Shown here piece after piece: positions 13,401 through 22,700 of a DNA stretch of 64,000 bases. The stretch's first letter is position 1. The number at the start of each line of letters is the position of its first letter. Below the pieces are notes generated by a model that was given only the letters and a program-made list of their open reading frames with translations, had not been told where the DNA came from and made no database searches. Source of the stretch: Dendrolimus kikuchii (Eukaryota > Arthropoda > Insecta > Lepidoptera > Lasiocampidae); assembly GCA_019925095.2 (NCBI GenBank), contig CM034405.1, positions 10,922,401-10,986,400 of the forward strand, in the 5' to 3' direction. The translations under genes and the position numbers were made by a program.

Positions 13401-15859
13401 GCGTAAGGCGTGCCTATGGAGTAGTTCAATTGAAAACAGCAAAGCGACAAGTGCAATATAAGAGAGTTGGAAAAGTTTACTAGAAGACAGTGAGGGGTTT
13501 AGTGAAAAGTTTAGTTGGCAGAAGAGTGGAGGGGGAGTTTAGCCTGGTTTAAAAAGAGATCCAGACACGAGCTATAGACGGTAAATTGGGAGGTGAGCAC
13601 CACAGCAGTAGAAGGTGGTGTACGCAATATCAGCGACGGTATTGTGAGACACCTTATTGTCAAGACAGTATTCACTGTTAGAGTTACAGGTTACTTATTG
13701 AAAGTCATGAGTCTACTATACTACTAAGTTAATGTTGACCAGCTGATGGTGAGTTGGAAATGGAAATTCCATTCCATCTCTATATAGGACTTTGGAAACT
13801 AAAGATGCTTTTGATTGAACATCAATACCATTATAAGAAGGCAGTCACTACCCACCCATGTATAAAAACTACCAATTTGCTTTATATAAGTATAAGAAGT
13901 ATAGGTAAACCCAAATAATTAAATATGCGAGGTAAACATAGCCAGCCTTCTGGGCACCATACCCATAGAAGACAGTCACCTAGGGTCAGTATTCCACTTA
14001 TAGTCTTGAGGGACTATGGGTAGAATACAATATGACTTTAGTTAAGTTTTCTTTTATTGTATTAGTTTATAAAGTCATTTTAATAATTAAATATGTTGCT
14101 TCTATAATAACATTCAACATTAACCTTTATACGATATTCATAGAGGCAAGCGATCAATTTTGCTTGGTCATGGTAAACTATGATCCATTATTGCAAATCA
14201 TAAAATTTAATATATTCATTATACAAAGATACTAATGATACAGATAAATTAGCTTAGAGAAGTTTTTGCAATTATATTTATAAGTGTATGGTCAGCATAT
14301 AAATAAATAGATGAATACTTTTTATATATTTTTATAGGCTAGTACTTATTATGATACTAATAATATTAAAATAATAAATATTAATATTAAACAAAATTTT
14401 TAATACTAAATTTCTTCAAATCAAGAAATTAAACTACATTTCTTACTCATCCTCATCCTCAAATTCATTGGACGAATCATTTGTGTTAATTCTAATTCAT
14501 TTTGATTTTATATCTAAAGCCTCATCCCTACACTAAACTTCTTTTCCTCTTCAATAGCATGTAGACAAACATTTTTCTATTCCTCTACAGTCTTGTTATT
14601 AATTTCTTCCTTCAGGAGTCATAATACTGCTTGGATTGCTAATGCACTCATTTTCAAAATATTTGTTCAAATTATATGAAACTTTTTTAGTTTTGGAAAG
14701 TCAAAGGCTTACCTCAATCATTTTTCTACATAGGAACCATTTTTAATTTCAAATAATAACAATTAGTAACATATAATAACACTGAACAATAAAAAAAAGA
14801 ATGAACTTACCAATAAAATCAATTTATTCATTAATTAGCAAACTAAAATCAAATAGTCAAGACTTCACAACAGCAAATTCCTATAATTAAATTCTGCACT
14901 ACTTTTTATCCTGGGAATTCCAAAAGAATTTTCCCGGGAGTGATTTGTAGTTGTTTAGGTACATAAAAATTAGAATATTCTGACACAGTTTTCTCTTAAA
15001 CAATGGCTTATTTTTTTTAAATGCTGTGGTAAATTGTGTTGGGGGAAGCACATGGGAATTTCAAATAAAGCATGGACGAAGTCAAAGCCATATCCTAGTT
15101 AGCATATATATTAAGAAATATTATATTGTCAGTATAACATTACATTTAATGTTAAGGCCAGGTGTAATTTACAGGAAGTCCTGGACAAGAGCCAGTATGC
15201 ATTGTTGCCAAAGGTTAACTCTGAAGCTTATTGATACAATACTCAGTGTAGTTCAAAATGATTAACTACTTTTATATATGTTATACTATAAAAGCTAGTA
15301 TTATATAAAAGTAGTTACAAAAAACAAAATCTTATAGCCACTGTTGTTTGGCAACAGATAACTATTAACTAAAGTATTAGTAACAGAATTAGTTATTACA
15401 CAGAATTCTGTAGCTTGTCTAAGAGCGACATTTGGATATGTCATATTTGTATGATTATATAGTGTGTAAAATATATAACACATTATGCAACTACTTAGTT
15501 TAAAATGTAAAATATATATAATATAACTCATTTTTATTACAGTTCATAGTTATCACCTGAATAACTACTTGGTTGATTAACTGAGACATATTTAACAACA
15601 AATGTTTGTTTTAATGTAAACCTACTTACTTCATTAGTCTAGAAGACCAAACACAACAAGCTGGCTTCATCTCGCGTAGCATAACAGCTTTAGCCAGGTT
15701 TGTCTTGACCTGTTCTAAAAATTTGATTGACTCCTCATCTAACTCTTCAGCATATGGTAAGATGTGATTCGTCAATACTTCCTTTTGTGGTTTGAACCCC
15801 AGAGCCTTTATACGGTCTGGGGTTTGCACCAATTCCTCAAATGCATCGTCCTGAATCAT
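47..15859 (-). CDS. PSME4: Proteasome activator complex subunit 4 (PA200/Blm10), N-terminal half, 8 coding exons
   Basis: PA200 is a large HEAT-repeat protein, mainly nuclear, that caps the 20S proteasome. Coding exons, 5' to 3' on the minus strand: 15630-15859, 12655-12795, 6627-6743, 3610-3654, 3025-3235, 2506-2659, 1880-2057, 47-1471. All junctions are GT-AG and every phase matches; together they encode 833 codons plus 2 nt, a little under half of the roughly 1,840-residue family length. Conserved blocks recalled from vertebrate PA200 appear in order: KPQKEVL and LPYAEELD, YIRVFGLKFGKEDH, LPWRPLYEM, MVKSARPYF, DWTPYVPKMF, SANAGRWSFRL, then a long exon with ALQNLATLRP, FPEGPTHV-like YPEGPTHVVPLLM, LPGLDPNDI and WHIPCKEEAECA. 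The start Met is supported by an in-frame TAG two codons upstream. The C-terminal half lies beyond the left edge. Introns 1-3 are greatly swollen by transposons. Confidence 0.96.
1880..2057 (-). CDS. PSME4: PSME4 coding exon 7
   Basis: Encodes MKQVASWIVWSISPNG, LKHLRSFLAGVESY and NAGRWSFRLRDLL. Acceptor ATTTTAG, donor GTATAT. Both flanking phases fit. Confidence 0.94.
2506..2659 (-). CDS. PSME4: PSME4 coding exon 6
   Basis: Encodes LMTLFAGLAKRNPG and DWTPYVPKMFKRFLHALNLP, strongly conserved in PA200. Acceptor TTTTCAG, donor GTAATT, ends in phase 1. Confidence 0.94.
3025..3235 (-). CDS. PSME4: PSME4 coding exon 5
   Basis: Encodes YFELSATKEILAELLPQ, FLPVALKPEH and ELWFDDIMTLWD. Donor GTAAGG, phase 0 end. 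The open frame continues past the donor into the intron, so a naive ORF overextends here. Confidence 0.94.
3610..3654 (-). CDS. PSME4: PSME4 coding exon 4 (45-nt micro-exon)
   Basis: Encodes SLEGSFIAMVKSARP, matching the conserved segment that ends in RPYF. Acceptor TTGCAG, donor GTGAGT. Phase 2 on both sides, joining exon 3 and exon 5 without a break. Confidence 0.9.
4224..5227 (+). mobile_element. Non-autonomous Helitron-like element carrying a minisatellite
   Basis: Begins A|TCCCTATTAATATTATAAA and ends CTAG|T. A GC-rich palindrome (CCGCGGCCGCGCCGCGG, about 5200-5216) sits just before the end. The 5'-TC, CTRR 3' end, subterminal hairpin and insertion between A and T are Helitron hallmarks. 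A (CTGT)n tract follows the 5' end. The interior repeats 'actggaccgatttggctgaa' twice and then expands into the array at 4553-5035. No Rep/helicase is encoded. It sits in PSME4 intron 3. Confidence 0.75.
4553..5035. repeat. Minisatellite, 9-bp core (GGTCCACTK)n
   Basis: About 480 bp of imperfect tandem copies of GGTCCACTG and GGTCCACTT, often alternating as an 18-bp unit. Because 9 is a multiple of 3, the minus strand stays open and reads as (DPVDQV)n in two stretches, 4504-4752 and 4798-5031. I regard these as repeat translation, not genes. Confidence 0.93.
5536..5661 (-). CDS. Candidate in-frame cassette exon within PSME4 intron 3
   Basis: An open 126-nt block between a good acceptor (GTGTGTTTAG|G) and a GT donor (C|GTAATG). 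It enters and leaves in phase 2, exactly the phase of the exon 3/exon 4 junction, so it could be included without breaking the PSME4 frame. It encodes 42 residues including QGGDMLEMIRKLLSGQG and NLIGLAGKDEN, with no stop. The vertebrate protein has nothing at this position as far as I recall. It may be a lineage-specific alternative exon, an exon of an unseen nested gene, or chance. Confidence 0.35.
5971..6187 (-). mobile_element. RTE retrotransposon fragment, 3' end
   Basis: 5'-truncated copy of the same RTE family as 6763-9850. It encodes the terminal block [18 protein letters not shown]...VRAYPARELA, a stop, and a TACA repeat tail. It lies in PSME4 intron 3, same strand as the gene. Confidence 0.9.
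6627..6743 (-). CDS. PSME4: PSME4 coding exon 3
   Basis: Encodes KKRQVLSPEEITLPWRPLYE and MGKKTFDKNATHIGMYHYL. Acceptor GATTTCAG, donor GTAAGT; length 117 nt, phases 2 to 2. The 3' tail of the RTE element at 6763-9850 begins only about 20 nt upstream of the acceptor. Confidence 0.94.
6763..9850 (-). mobile_element. Nearly full-length RTE-clade non-LTR retrotransposon
   Basis: About 3.1 kb, minus strand, in PSME4 intron 2. It has one long ORF (7264-9843) followed by a damaged C-terminal region down to RAYPAR and a (TACA)n tail at about 6765-6786. The 3' microsatellite tail and the endonuclease-RT order without an ORF1 are RTE-like. The 5' end is close to 9850, next to the mariner inverted repeat. 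At least seven 3' fragments of the same or a related family lie elsewhere in the window. Confidence 0.92.
7264..9843 (-). CDS. RTE endonuclease-reverse transcriptase ORF (truncated at the C-terminus)
   Basis: 859 codons. The APE-type endonuclease covers about residues 80-325: GTWNVRGG, a CLTETK active-site-like block, MCGDLNGWVG and DHYLV. The reverse transcriptase covers about 500-850: KNGKAGGIDSV, VPLYKGKGSR, GFVDLEKAFDRV, GVRQGCVLSALLF and the catalytic LLYADDAVLL. The frame stops at MLEQVS with TGA where intact relatives continue through the thumb and C-terminal zinc-knuckle-like region. Remnants of that region (QIDRVLAEGDVRSLKN...) persist in other frames at about 6799-6960. The catalytic motifs are intact, but the copy is unlikely to be autonomous. 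This family is often mis-annotated as a craniofacial development protein 2-like gene. Confidence 0.9.
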   Translation of the reverse strand: MSPRNVVGVMSEACSSRSPLAQRATILTRAHTRAVHDRASPAGDAHRCAPVGVNSRACGEGGRHPSRSAKPGGSRGAECRIGTWNVRGGMKDKMDEMIDIMNERSLDALCLTETKRKGCDIDDLPGGMLALWSGVDLDERASGGVGVVLSTRFVSGVKDYCLVNPRLLWVRLKLGITRVFLVAAYAPVSSADPQELEKFWESVREILDLAEGNERIIMCGDLNGWVGTKRDGLEAVLGPYGDKRVNDAGRPIIDVCMERNLLVSNTLFHHKDIHTYTWGMNDQKSMIDLILIDSRLRNTIMDTRAYRGPTLETDHYLVISRFVGLFRKWRHWRVRTNFGELERIKCEKLEDVSVRSMYARLVEERLAKADFSDLDVDNDWDSMKESIVESAKEACGCAKRHITTKGDEWWDADVKSSVERKRKAWLDYVASLQQNDSMKEMKKEVYRLCKNETKALVKEKRESIKLKEEEKLTENFKANTKLFWREVKKSRGCSSASRMERIKSKAGDVLANPQEVLARWSEYFREMYDDIPDAGTTTESVTDSEESASEITLEEIEWSIRSLKNGKAGGIDSVSAEMIKYGGTCVRDAFLSLCNLCWRTGKVPKDWRRAVIVPLYKGKGSRMECASYRAISLISTASKVYTKIIEKRMRVVSDGLLWDAQGGFRNGRGCMDQVFSLRNIVEKQLAMGRKVFCGFVDLEKAFDRVVRKELWDILPGYGINGQLMRAVQSTYEDCMACVRVDGSLSPWFDVNIGVRQGCVLSALLFILYLDDCLQRIRLMDVGVRMSDLVVSTLLYADDAVLLAESPSELQTLVTMMKDDCQARGLHLNAKKTKVMVFEREETRTNARIMVDDVMLEQVS
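9879..11223 (-). mobile_element. Tc1/mariner-superfamily DNA transposon, inactive, with both inverted repeats
   Basis: The left end (TATACTTAGTCTTCCCATAA) and the right end (reverse complement TATCTAGTCTGGCCATAA) form imperfect inverted repeats of about 28-30 bp starting at TA, the usual target dinucleotide. The ends are about 1.35 kb apart, a normal mariner size. Between them lies one degraded transposase on the minus strand. The element abuts the 5' end of the RTE copy in PSME4 intron 2. Confidence 0.82.
10010..11080 (-). pseudogene. Mariner-like transposase pseudogene
   Basis: The main open block (10167-10748) carries the catalytic motifs LFTDEKIF, FQQDSAPGHKA and SPDLNPLDYDLW. If the last acidic residue is the D in PLDYD, the spacing from the second Asp is 37, i.e. 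DD37D (maT-like). The N-terminal helix-turn-helix region starts at MEWGDKENRIAVIALHK (near 11080). It contains an in-frame 42-bp tandem duplication (10929-10970 and 10971-11011) that repeats AIFKTLHTL. Two in-frame TGA codons (10794-10796 and 10758-10760) interrupt the protein. A one-base frameshift after DLWSV moves the C-terminal tail (about 10010-10165) to another frame. Confidence 0.88.
11443..11868 (+). mobile_element. Helitron-like non-autonomous element, family with copy at 14880-15098
   Basis: Starts A|TCTATCTATAATATTATAAA. It contains two GGGAATCCCGCGGGAAT segments and GTGGACGAAGTCGCGGCCAT near the 3' end, which decays before a clear CTAG. A diverged copy sits at 14880-15098. Located in PSME4 intron 2. 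Confidence 0.55.
12302..12414 (+). mobile_element. RTE fragment, 3' end
   Basis: Encodes [24 protein letters not shown] residues up to the stop, then a short ATGT tail. Opposite in orientation to the PSME4 gene in whose intron 2 it lies. Confidence 0.88.
12655..12795 (-). CDS. PSME4: PSME4 coding exon 2
   Basis: Encodes YIRVFGLKFGKEDH and FIKLAYELV. Acceptor TTTTCAG, donor GTAAGT; enters in phase 2 and leaves in phase 2. It has no ATG-initiated frame of its own and was found from homology and splice signals. Confidence 0.94.
13100..13700 (+). mobile_element. LTR-like sequence, family A, old solo copy
   Basis: Shares GATGTTTAGAAAG, AGACAGTAAATAAAAGAAT, the TATA-like GGGTATATAAGCAGCG and GCAAAGCGA blocks with the LTR at 35665-36247. 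Ends are not sharp. No gag or pol is adjacent, so it is probably a solo LTR in PSME4 intron 1. Confidence 0.6.
14880..15098 (+). mobile_element. Helitron-like element, second copy of the 11.4-kb family
   Basis: Aligns by eye with 11640-11868 (TTTTTATCCTGGGAATTCC, AGTTGTTTAGG, ATGCTGTGGTA, GCATGGACGAAGTC) and ends CTAG|T at 15095-15099. Its 5' part is missing or unrecognisable. Confidence 0.55.
15630..15859 (-). CDS. PSME4: PSME4 coding exon 1
   Basis: Starts MIQDDAFEELVQ and carries KPQKEVL and HILPYAEELD. Ends in phase 2 at a consensus GTAAGT donor. An in-frame TAG lies two codons before the ATG. A CAG about 25 nt upstream could be the acceptor of a 5'UTR intron, so the true first exon may be non-coding. 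Confidence 0.93.
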
Positions 15860-16799
15860 TTTCTACTTATTTCAGTTGATCTTCTGATATTAAAAAGTTA
15901 CAAGTCACTACGAAATGAACTTCGGCTGCCACATGAGCGCAGCCCTGTATGGTTATTGCTTATTTTCCACAAAACTTTCGTGCTATATAATATAAAAAAA
16001 CAACAATTCTACAATGAATTTACACAAGTCATTGCGATAATGTTACAGTCTGAAGAAAAACTCAATCTAATTGAATAAATCAGTCAAAAAAACTTACAAT
16101 CACTAATCACAAAGTCACAAATATACGTCATCTGTGGGCATTAGGGATGCATATTATCACATATATCATATTGGTATAATTTATATCACTCGTGTCTTTT
16201 AATCAAAATCTATCTAGACCTAATAAGTCTTATTTATTAAGTTCATGAACGATGTTCCTACTATGTATTACGTATCGGGTCACGACAAACTACACTGTCC
16301 TTAAAAGAATAGTTTCACGTTGCCAAAGGTCGTCAATTGATTTATTAGTTCACTTGATCAATGCCCAGACACTCAGTGTGTCCAAAAGCCTTTATTATGG
16401 GTGGCCTTACAATCTTTGTAATTAATTAAGCTACATAAGAAAGAACACTGCATTCCAATGAGAGTTTTTATCCAATCATGTTAGCTCCGATCAAAATCGA
16501 TTACCATCAATACCATTCGATGGGCATCCCTAAAAAAACTTCTTTTTTAAATTTATGACTAAACATGTTTTACGTATCTAGCCATTGTTAAGTTATTCCT
16601 ATATTTTAAAAATATGGCACGTTTTAAAATAATCGTGAAATAGTGTAATCATTAGTACCTTTCCTGTCATATTCAAATTGTAGGCCTGTAACTGACGCTA
16701 AACAAAAGAATTCTTGCGGCAGTTCGAAATCATATTTCACCTAGGGGATTTTATACAAATACACAATTATTGCATGAAAATAATCTATATCCTAAAACT

Positions 16800-17620
16800 A
16801 TTCTCCGCTCTCCAACATATCTCCAACTGCAATCGATTGGTTTTACAGTTACCTGGTCGAACTCCGGCAGCGTGTACGTGTTGATGACATGTTTTTAATA
16901 TGGCAAGATCTCCCTGTTGTCGTTCTTCAGAACAGCGTTTTATATCCTCTTTTATTTCCTATTTTTATAAAATTAAATACCAGCTCGAAAAATCTATCTT
17001 CTTCCTATCATCTCTACGCAAACGATTTGCAGAAATTTATACCCAGGCTCCGTAGGATACCGTATATGATGCTATTAAAGTTATTAATTAATTAATTGAC
17101 TAGCGGCCCGGCGCCGTTTCACCCGCGCTCTGTCCCGCTCCCGTGGTATATAGCGTCATGTTATGTAGTCTATGACACTCCCTGTTAATGTAGTTTACTA
17201 AGAGTAAAAGAATTTTTAAAATCGGTTTAGTAGATCCAGAGATTACCCCCTAGAACTTCACCAAATCACAAACTTTACCTCTTTATAATATTAACTAAAC
17301 ATGACCCCGAGTCGTTTATAGAACTGGAGTACGTCTCGCGGACTTAACGTCAATCCTGGTAAGACTCAGATTATCATTATTGGTGTCTCTCGAACAATGT
17401 CCCAAATAGAATTTTCGTCACTTCTTAATATAATCTTTCATAATACGTGTATTCCCATTAGAGATTATGTCAAGAACATCGGCGTAATCATGGACATCAC
17501 AGGATCGTTCCATCATAAGCCTCACTCAGACAGAAGACTAAAAAAATTATCTCCAACCGTCAAACCATTTAAGATTCGGCTTTTTCAAGCAATTTTACTA
17601 CCCTTGAGTATGCTATAATT
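16800..17620 (+). mobile_element. Decayed Jockey/CR1-like LINE remnant with a nested short element
   Basis: Frames with stops retain reverse-transcriptase-like pieces: NSVLYPLLFPIFI (compare GPLLFxIYI), YHLYANDLQKFI (compare YADDLQ), and about 300 bp on NPGKTQIIIIGVSR. The intervening 17100-17290 is a short Helitron-like or SINE-like element with a CTAG|T end at 17100-17103, read on minus. Confidence 0.6.
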
Positions 17621-17622
17621 TC

Positions 17623-17672
17623 ATTTGGTATATTAAGATAGCAGGCATCCCTGCTATCTTAATATACCAAAT
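17623..17672. repeat. Perfect 23-bp hairpin, 4-nt loop
   Basis: Arms 17623-17645 and 17650-17672 are exact reverse complements around the loop CATC. Pairing stops sharply at both outer ends. Confidence 0.97.
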
Positions 17673-17819
17673 TAAATCTGTCAAAAACCATTAGTTTATA
17701 GTAAAATATATATTTTTCTATTCTTCTTACTTTTGTTGTTTGCTGTCCACATTGTACTGTTCTAATTTTTTTCGTTTACTTACTTCTTTTTAATTTAATT
17801 ATACCTAGACATAAGTTAT

Positions 17820-17945
17820 TAAAAGTATCCTCTAAGTCAGGTTGCATGGAGAGATCACTTTAAGTGATAAGGCCGCCTTTTGTTTTGCCGGAAATTATTC
17901 ATTTTGTAATTGTTTATTTTGGTGAACAATAAAGTGTTTTCTATT
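17820..17945 (+). mobile_element. LINE 3' end remnant
   Basis: Carries AGTGATAAGGCCGCC, GTAATTGTTTATTTTGGTGA and CAATAAAGTG, the same 3'-terminal blocks as at 25795-25935. It is probably the 3' end of the LINE starting near 16.8 kb. Confidence 0.6.
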
Positions 17946-19388
17946 ATATTCTTCATAAAAAAATACAGCAAAACATCACTCGTCTTTCCACCAAAGTGTT
18001 AATATCCGTTTAAAATTAACGAACATTTTTCAAAGTTAACGCATACTTCAGGTCCGAATAAAAACAGATAGTATCGTCTACGGTAAACATGCTCGCTCAT
18101 AATTTGCAACAGGTAGCTTCACAATATACGGTTCTTTTATACAAATCCAGGTTAGCTGTGCAATTTTAAAACCTAGCAACTGACAATATAGTTCTTTATC
18201 GCACGTTATTCGGCGGATGGGGGCTAGACGAAAAAAGTGTTAGCGAAAGAAAAAATGTTTATCTCTGTATATTATTATACAATTTCAAACTTTAATGCAA
18301 TGAAATAAGATCTAAACTCTGTGTAAAATACATTGTTTTGAAAATAGAAGTTATTGTAGTTGCCCTTATTATTATACAATTTCTTCGATGGTTTTTGAAA
18401 CTTCGTTCCAAACAGGTGTCTCAGACACCTCGTTAGTTTTTTATAAATTAAATGTTGTAAATTTATTAACTTACTAAGCATTTTCTCACGTGTTTCAGTC
18501 TTCTGCAAATAATCTAAAGAAGCCATAAATTTTTCCCTGGACTACCACTGATACATAAATTCACTGCATAATATTATAGAATTAAAATAAAAGAGTACAT
18601 TGATTTGATTTATTAAGCTGTATTTCTGTAAAATATAAAAATAGAAGATTGTACAATATAAAATGATGCGCGAATAACTTGATCACAAATATGCGTTACT
18701 CTTTACGACTGATTTCAATCCATGTTTCAATCGCATAAATTTCCAATATGATATTTCTTTCCACTGCATATTATAATACACTCTATTTGGGTAGTATATA
18801 CTCATAGAACTAATACGCTTAGAACCCGAGGTGTGAGTAAAGTGAAACACTTTTAAGTAGAACCTAAAAGTCTCAGATCGCTTGTCGACGCGCCGGTCCC
18901 AGCAGTCCGCAAAACAGTCTCAATGTGACGAGCTCCCAATAGTTTCAATTTCCTAATTTTTAAAAAGACTATATACTTGCAACATTATTTATGCCTTTGT
19001 GTACGTGTCAACGAAAATAATTACATGGCACTCACGCACACTGTTGTTTTTGTTCTTCAATTCTGAATGTAATTTTGTAGGAAAATATCTCTCTAGTATT
19101 ATCCTAAAATAATATTTTTCTGAGATATTCTTATAATACATAAAATATAAATGTCAATTTTGTATATAATAGTTAAAACAAATAATAGTAAAAGTCCAAG
19201 GCTAAAAAAATACAAAAGTAACTATTTAAATATTTTTTAAATACCTGACACTGGATAGATACGAAACCATGCATAACCACATGTAAACAAAAAACAAGAA
19301 GCATCGGTTTATGTAGAGTCCGCGACACAAAAGAAGTCGCACGGAAAATAAAGGAACTAAAAGTGGCGGCTCCACTATTTGATAGAGT

Positions 19389-19394
19389 TTTATT
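19389..19394 (-). terminator. Candidate poly(A) signal of SKIV2L
   Basis: AATAAA on the minus strand, about 190 nt after the stop codon. It is the nearest canonical hexamer I saw; it could be chance in AT-rich DNA. Confidence 0.4.
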
Positions 19395-19580
19395 GGTAAA
19401 GCAGCCAGGCAATTACAGCTTTAATTATGAAATATTTTGTATTTAGTTATTCAGTGATTACCTACGTCGATTTACGGATTAGCAAATAATTACTCTGGTA
19501 CTACGGCGATTACAGCGTCGCTTCTGTGGAGCTTTTTCAGTGACGCGAACTCTATAACTTATATTTACAAGCTTTGTTAT

Positions 19581-19727
19581 CTATGAAGTAACAGTTTCCT
19601 TCTGCGTAGTATACAAGCTAGCCGCGAAAACGATATCTCTCTTTATGGCCGTTGACGCCTCCATCATTTTTGCTTGAAGCTTCGGATCTCCTATTGCCAC
19701 TGCAGCATCCTTCACGTCTATTAGCAA
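19581..19727 (-). CDS. SKIV2L: SKIV2L exon 22, last coding exon
   Basis: Encodes [16 protein letters not shown] and [13 protein letters not shown], then QKETVTS and stop TAG at 19581-19583. Confidence 0.96.
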   Translation of the reverse strand: MLIDVKDAAVAIGDPKLQAKMMEASTAIKRDIVFAASLYTTQKETVTS

Positions 19728-22700
19728 CTGTAATGAGATTTTATAGCATATCAATTATGTGTTTTGTGATTCAAGCCGAATTAATTAAATGTGGTTTGTG
19801 ATGCAAGCCGAATTAATTAGATGTGTTTATTTCTGTTTTTCAATTTGTAGACAAATGAGACGAACGTTTAAAAAATAAAACTATTTTAATTGTTAAAAAA
19901 AGGTTTCATAAGTGAGTTTTTAAATGCTTATTCGTTTTTTTATTATTATTTTAATATCAAAAGTTCCAAATTTGGTTATTTGTATTTCTATTAATAGTAG
20001 AAAATATTCCATGACTTAAGAAACCTCATTAATAACTAATAGGTAGATAAAAAGTTACAAAATCACACATAAAACCTTTTTATAACAATTAAGTTTGTTA
20101 TTTATTTTTAAATTGATATTAGCCAATTTTTTTTTTAAATTTAAAGAGAAATGAACAGTCTATTTTCGGCATTACCATAAATTCTCTTATCTTCCCATTG
20201 GTTGGTAGAGAAGTGACATTTCTTATATGGACTTTATGTCAAATTTTAACCAGTAGTAAGGTAAATTACCTAAATATTAAGGTATTACCTCTTCAAATCT
20301 AGAAATGCCTTTTGACAGTTGTCAGGTCTCGTATAGTAAAGTGCAACAAAAATTCAGTACCTACGAAAGTCGATGTTTTAAAGATATCGATAACAATTGT
20401 TTACAATCGGTAATCGATTATAGTTTTGTTATAAATATTTTACCTGCACAAATTTATTTAACTTTATTATGAGTTAAATATGTATTATTTAAATTTAACA
20501 ATTATTTCAAAGAATAAATTTATAACTCCTATATTATTCGACTAAATATGAGAGTTGAACTGCCACAACACTGCAGAATATACGTAATGAATCATTGTTT
20601 TAATGTAAAGAAAGAAATGTAATTCTGATTAAATTCTTTATTCTTTCTTTTGTTTGAAAGATTCGAATTAGAATTATTAATTAAGAACTATGCGTGTTAT
20701 AGTTTATTACAAAGAAGTGCATACTCCCTTGATTTTGTGTAAAAGGTTGTTTTTAATCATTTGAGTATGCTTGTACAAAGTTATGATGGCTTGAAAAACG
20801 TGGCACGTTAAAAGGTATTTCTTAGATTTGAACAACTATAATGGATAGTAAGATATAGAAACCAAGCAGTAGTGGTCTGAGCAGTGGCTACTTAGCTCAT
20901 TGGACTCGGTTCCCATAGAGAAAATTTGTAAATGAACTTTGCCTTACTGTGGCTACTTTGAGTTATGACTGTTTTGTATTCCGTCGCAAAATGCAAAAAA
21001 AAATACGCATCGCAAAAAGATTGTATCGATATCATCATATTGTTACGACCTGAATGCCGACAAAACACAAATTCACTCCTGCCTCTGTAGAAACAAATTT
21101 TATTACCTTTTTGGCACTTGGCTTCTTTTGTTTACTTTGTGTTTAAAATTTGTAATTAGAAAAACAGCCCATTGTGTATTGTAATATTTTATGGTAGTCA
21201 TTAGCATTATTTGTGCAGTATAAAGCAATGCCCCAATGGAGAGATAGTCAGTCGAGCGAGAACCACGATCAAGGTGAGACTTGTGTATATTCGGTGATCT
21301 ATTTAGTGACGGACTTTGCGCGTGTATTTGAATTACGATCTACTGCATTACGTTTGCACTGGTTGTGTTCAGTTATATTTGTACCTGTGTTATACGTGTT
21401 TGTATAGTTCTAATAAATTCTATAGTAATTCTAACGGCATTTTAATTCGAGTCCTGCAACTCGTAAGAGTATTAATTGATTGAAATTTTAAGTATGAACA
21501 CTTTATATTACTTTGAAACTGTAATAATTTTTTATTTACCTCGTGAAGCTGCTGGATACACCTTACAATGATGCCTTCTTGCACATCAGTCAAGTCCATA
21601 ATTTCCGCAAATGGTTTCTCCAAGGCCCACTCATATACAACTCTTACTAAGCCAAAGTTCAGTCTCTCTGCTTGCCCTTCGAATTGACTCACCTTGAGAA
21701 GAAAAATATGAAAATAAAGACATTTTTGGGTATTTGGCTTATTTTATAAAAAAATCAAAAATATTTTATATATGAAAACCAGCGAAGTGCATAGCATTCC
21801 ATGTATAGGGAAGGGCTTCTTATGGGGGGGGGAAGATGAGATGAAAAGTGGGTTTTAAAATACCTTTGTAGTATCTTAATTTTAAAGTGCCACAGTAAAA
21901 TTATTAGAATATAAAGAATAATTAGTAAGCTACTTTGGAATTTTACTTTGCCAGGTGGTAGGGCATTTGCCCGACTGGATAGCTAGCACCCCTGGTCTAA
22001 AGTATATCGCCATAACAACCTTGAGTTGTGTTCCGGTAGTAGTGACCAGGTTCCAGTTTCCCTTAAGAGAGCAGCAGCGCATTTGTAGCACCTTTGGTGT
22101 TGCAAATGTCCTTAGGCGATGGTAACCGCATTCCATCAAGTGGGCCGTCTGCCTGTCTGCTGAACTCCTGCAATAAAAAAAAAAAGAATACCTCTGACAT
22201 AGAAGACTTTATTGCACTTTTTGCTATTGATACAAAAAAACCTAAACATGAATTAACTAGTGAATCCTGAACGAAAGAATATACTAAAGATGAAGCTAGA
22301 GAAAAAGGCTTACCATATATTTAGCCTCTATAGCTGACAATTCCTGTTCAATCTGTTCAATGTATTTAACACTGTCAGCCAACTTATCGCTGAGCTGTTG
22401 TTCTACTTGAGTCCTTGCTTGGAACACAAAGCAGCTGAGCAACGCTGCAATTTCTGCAGGGCTTTTGTCAGTGAACACATTACGGAACACCAGCTCCGAT
22501 ATGATCAGTTCGTTTGTACCCATACCACACGCCACGCGACCTTGAAAAAGAAAGAATATTCTTCTTGTTTTACTTCACTTTCATTATCTATAAAAAAAAT
22601 TGCATCTATATACATAAAAAACGAATTGCTGTTCGTTAGTCTCTCTAAAACTCGAGAACGGCTGGACTGATTTAGCTAATTTTGGTTTAGAATTATTTGT

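Larger units (their letters stand above)
15860..19580. other. Intergenic region between PSME4 and SKIV2L
   Basis: Contains the upstream region of PSME4 on its left, decayed LINE sequence at 16.8-17.95 kb, and a perfect hairpin at 17623-17672. A minus-strand open frame at 18275-18526 begins MASLDYLQKTETREKML and reaches a GTAAGT donor after 52 nt; I could not place a second exon. The right end is the 3' flank of SKIV2L. No other gene was recognised. Confidence 0.5.

Noticed and set aside
18275..18526. Minus ORF beginning MASLDYLQKTETREKML as a first exon
   Set aside because: The GTAAGT donor after 52 nt is attractive, but no acceptor with a continuing coding frame was found downstream among the LINE debris.
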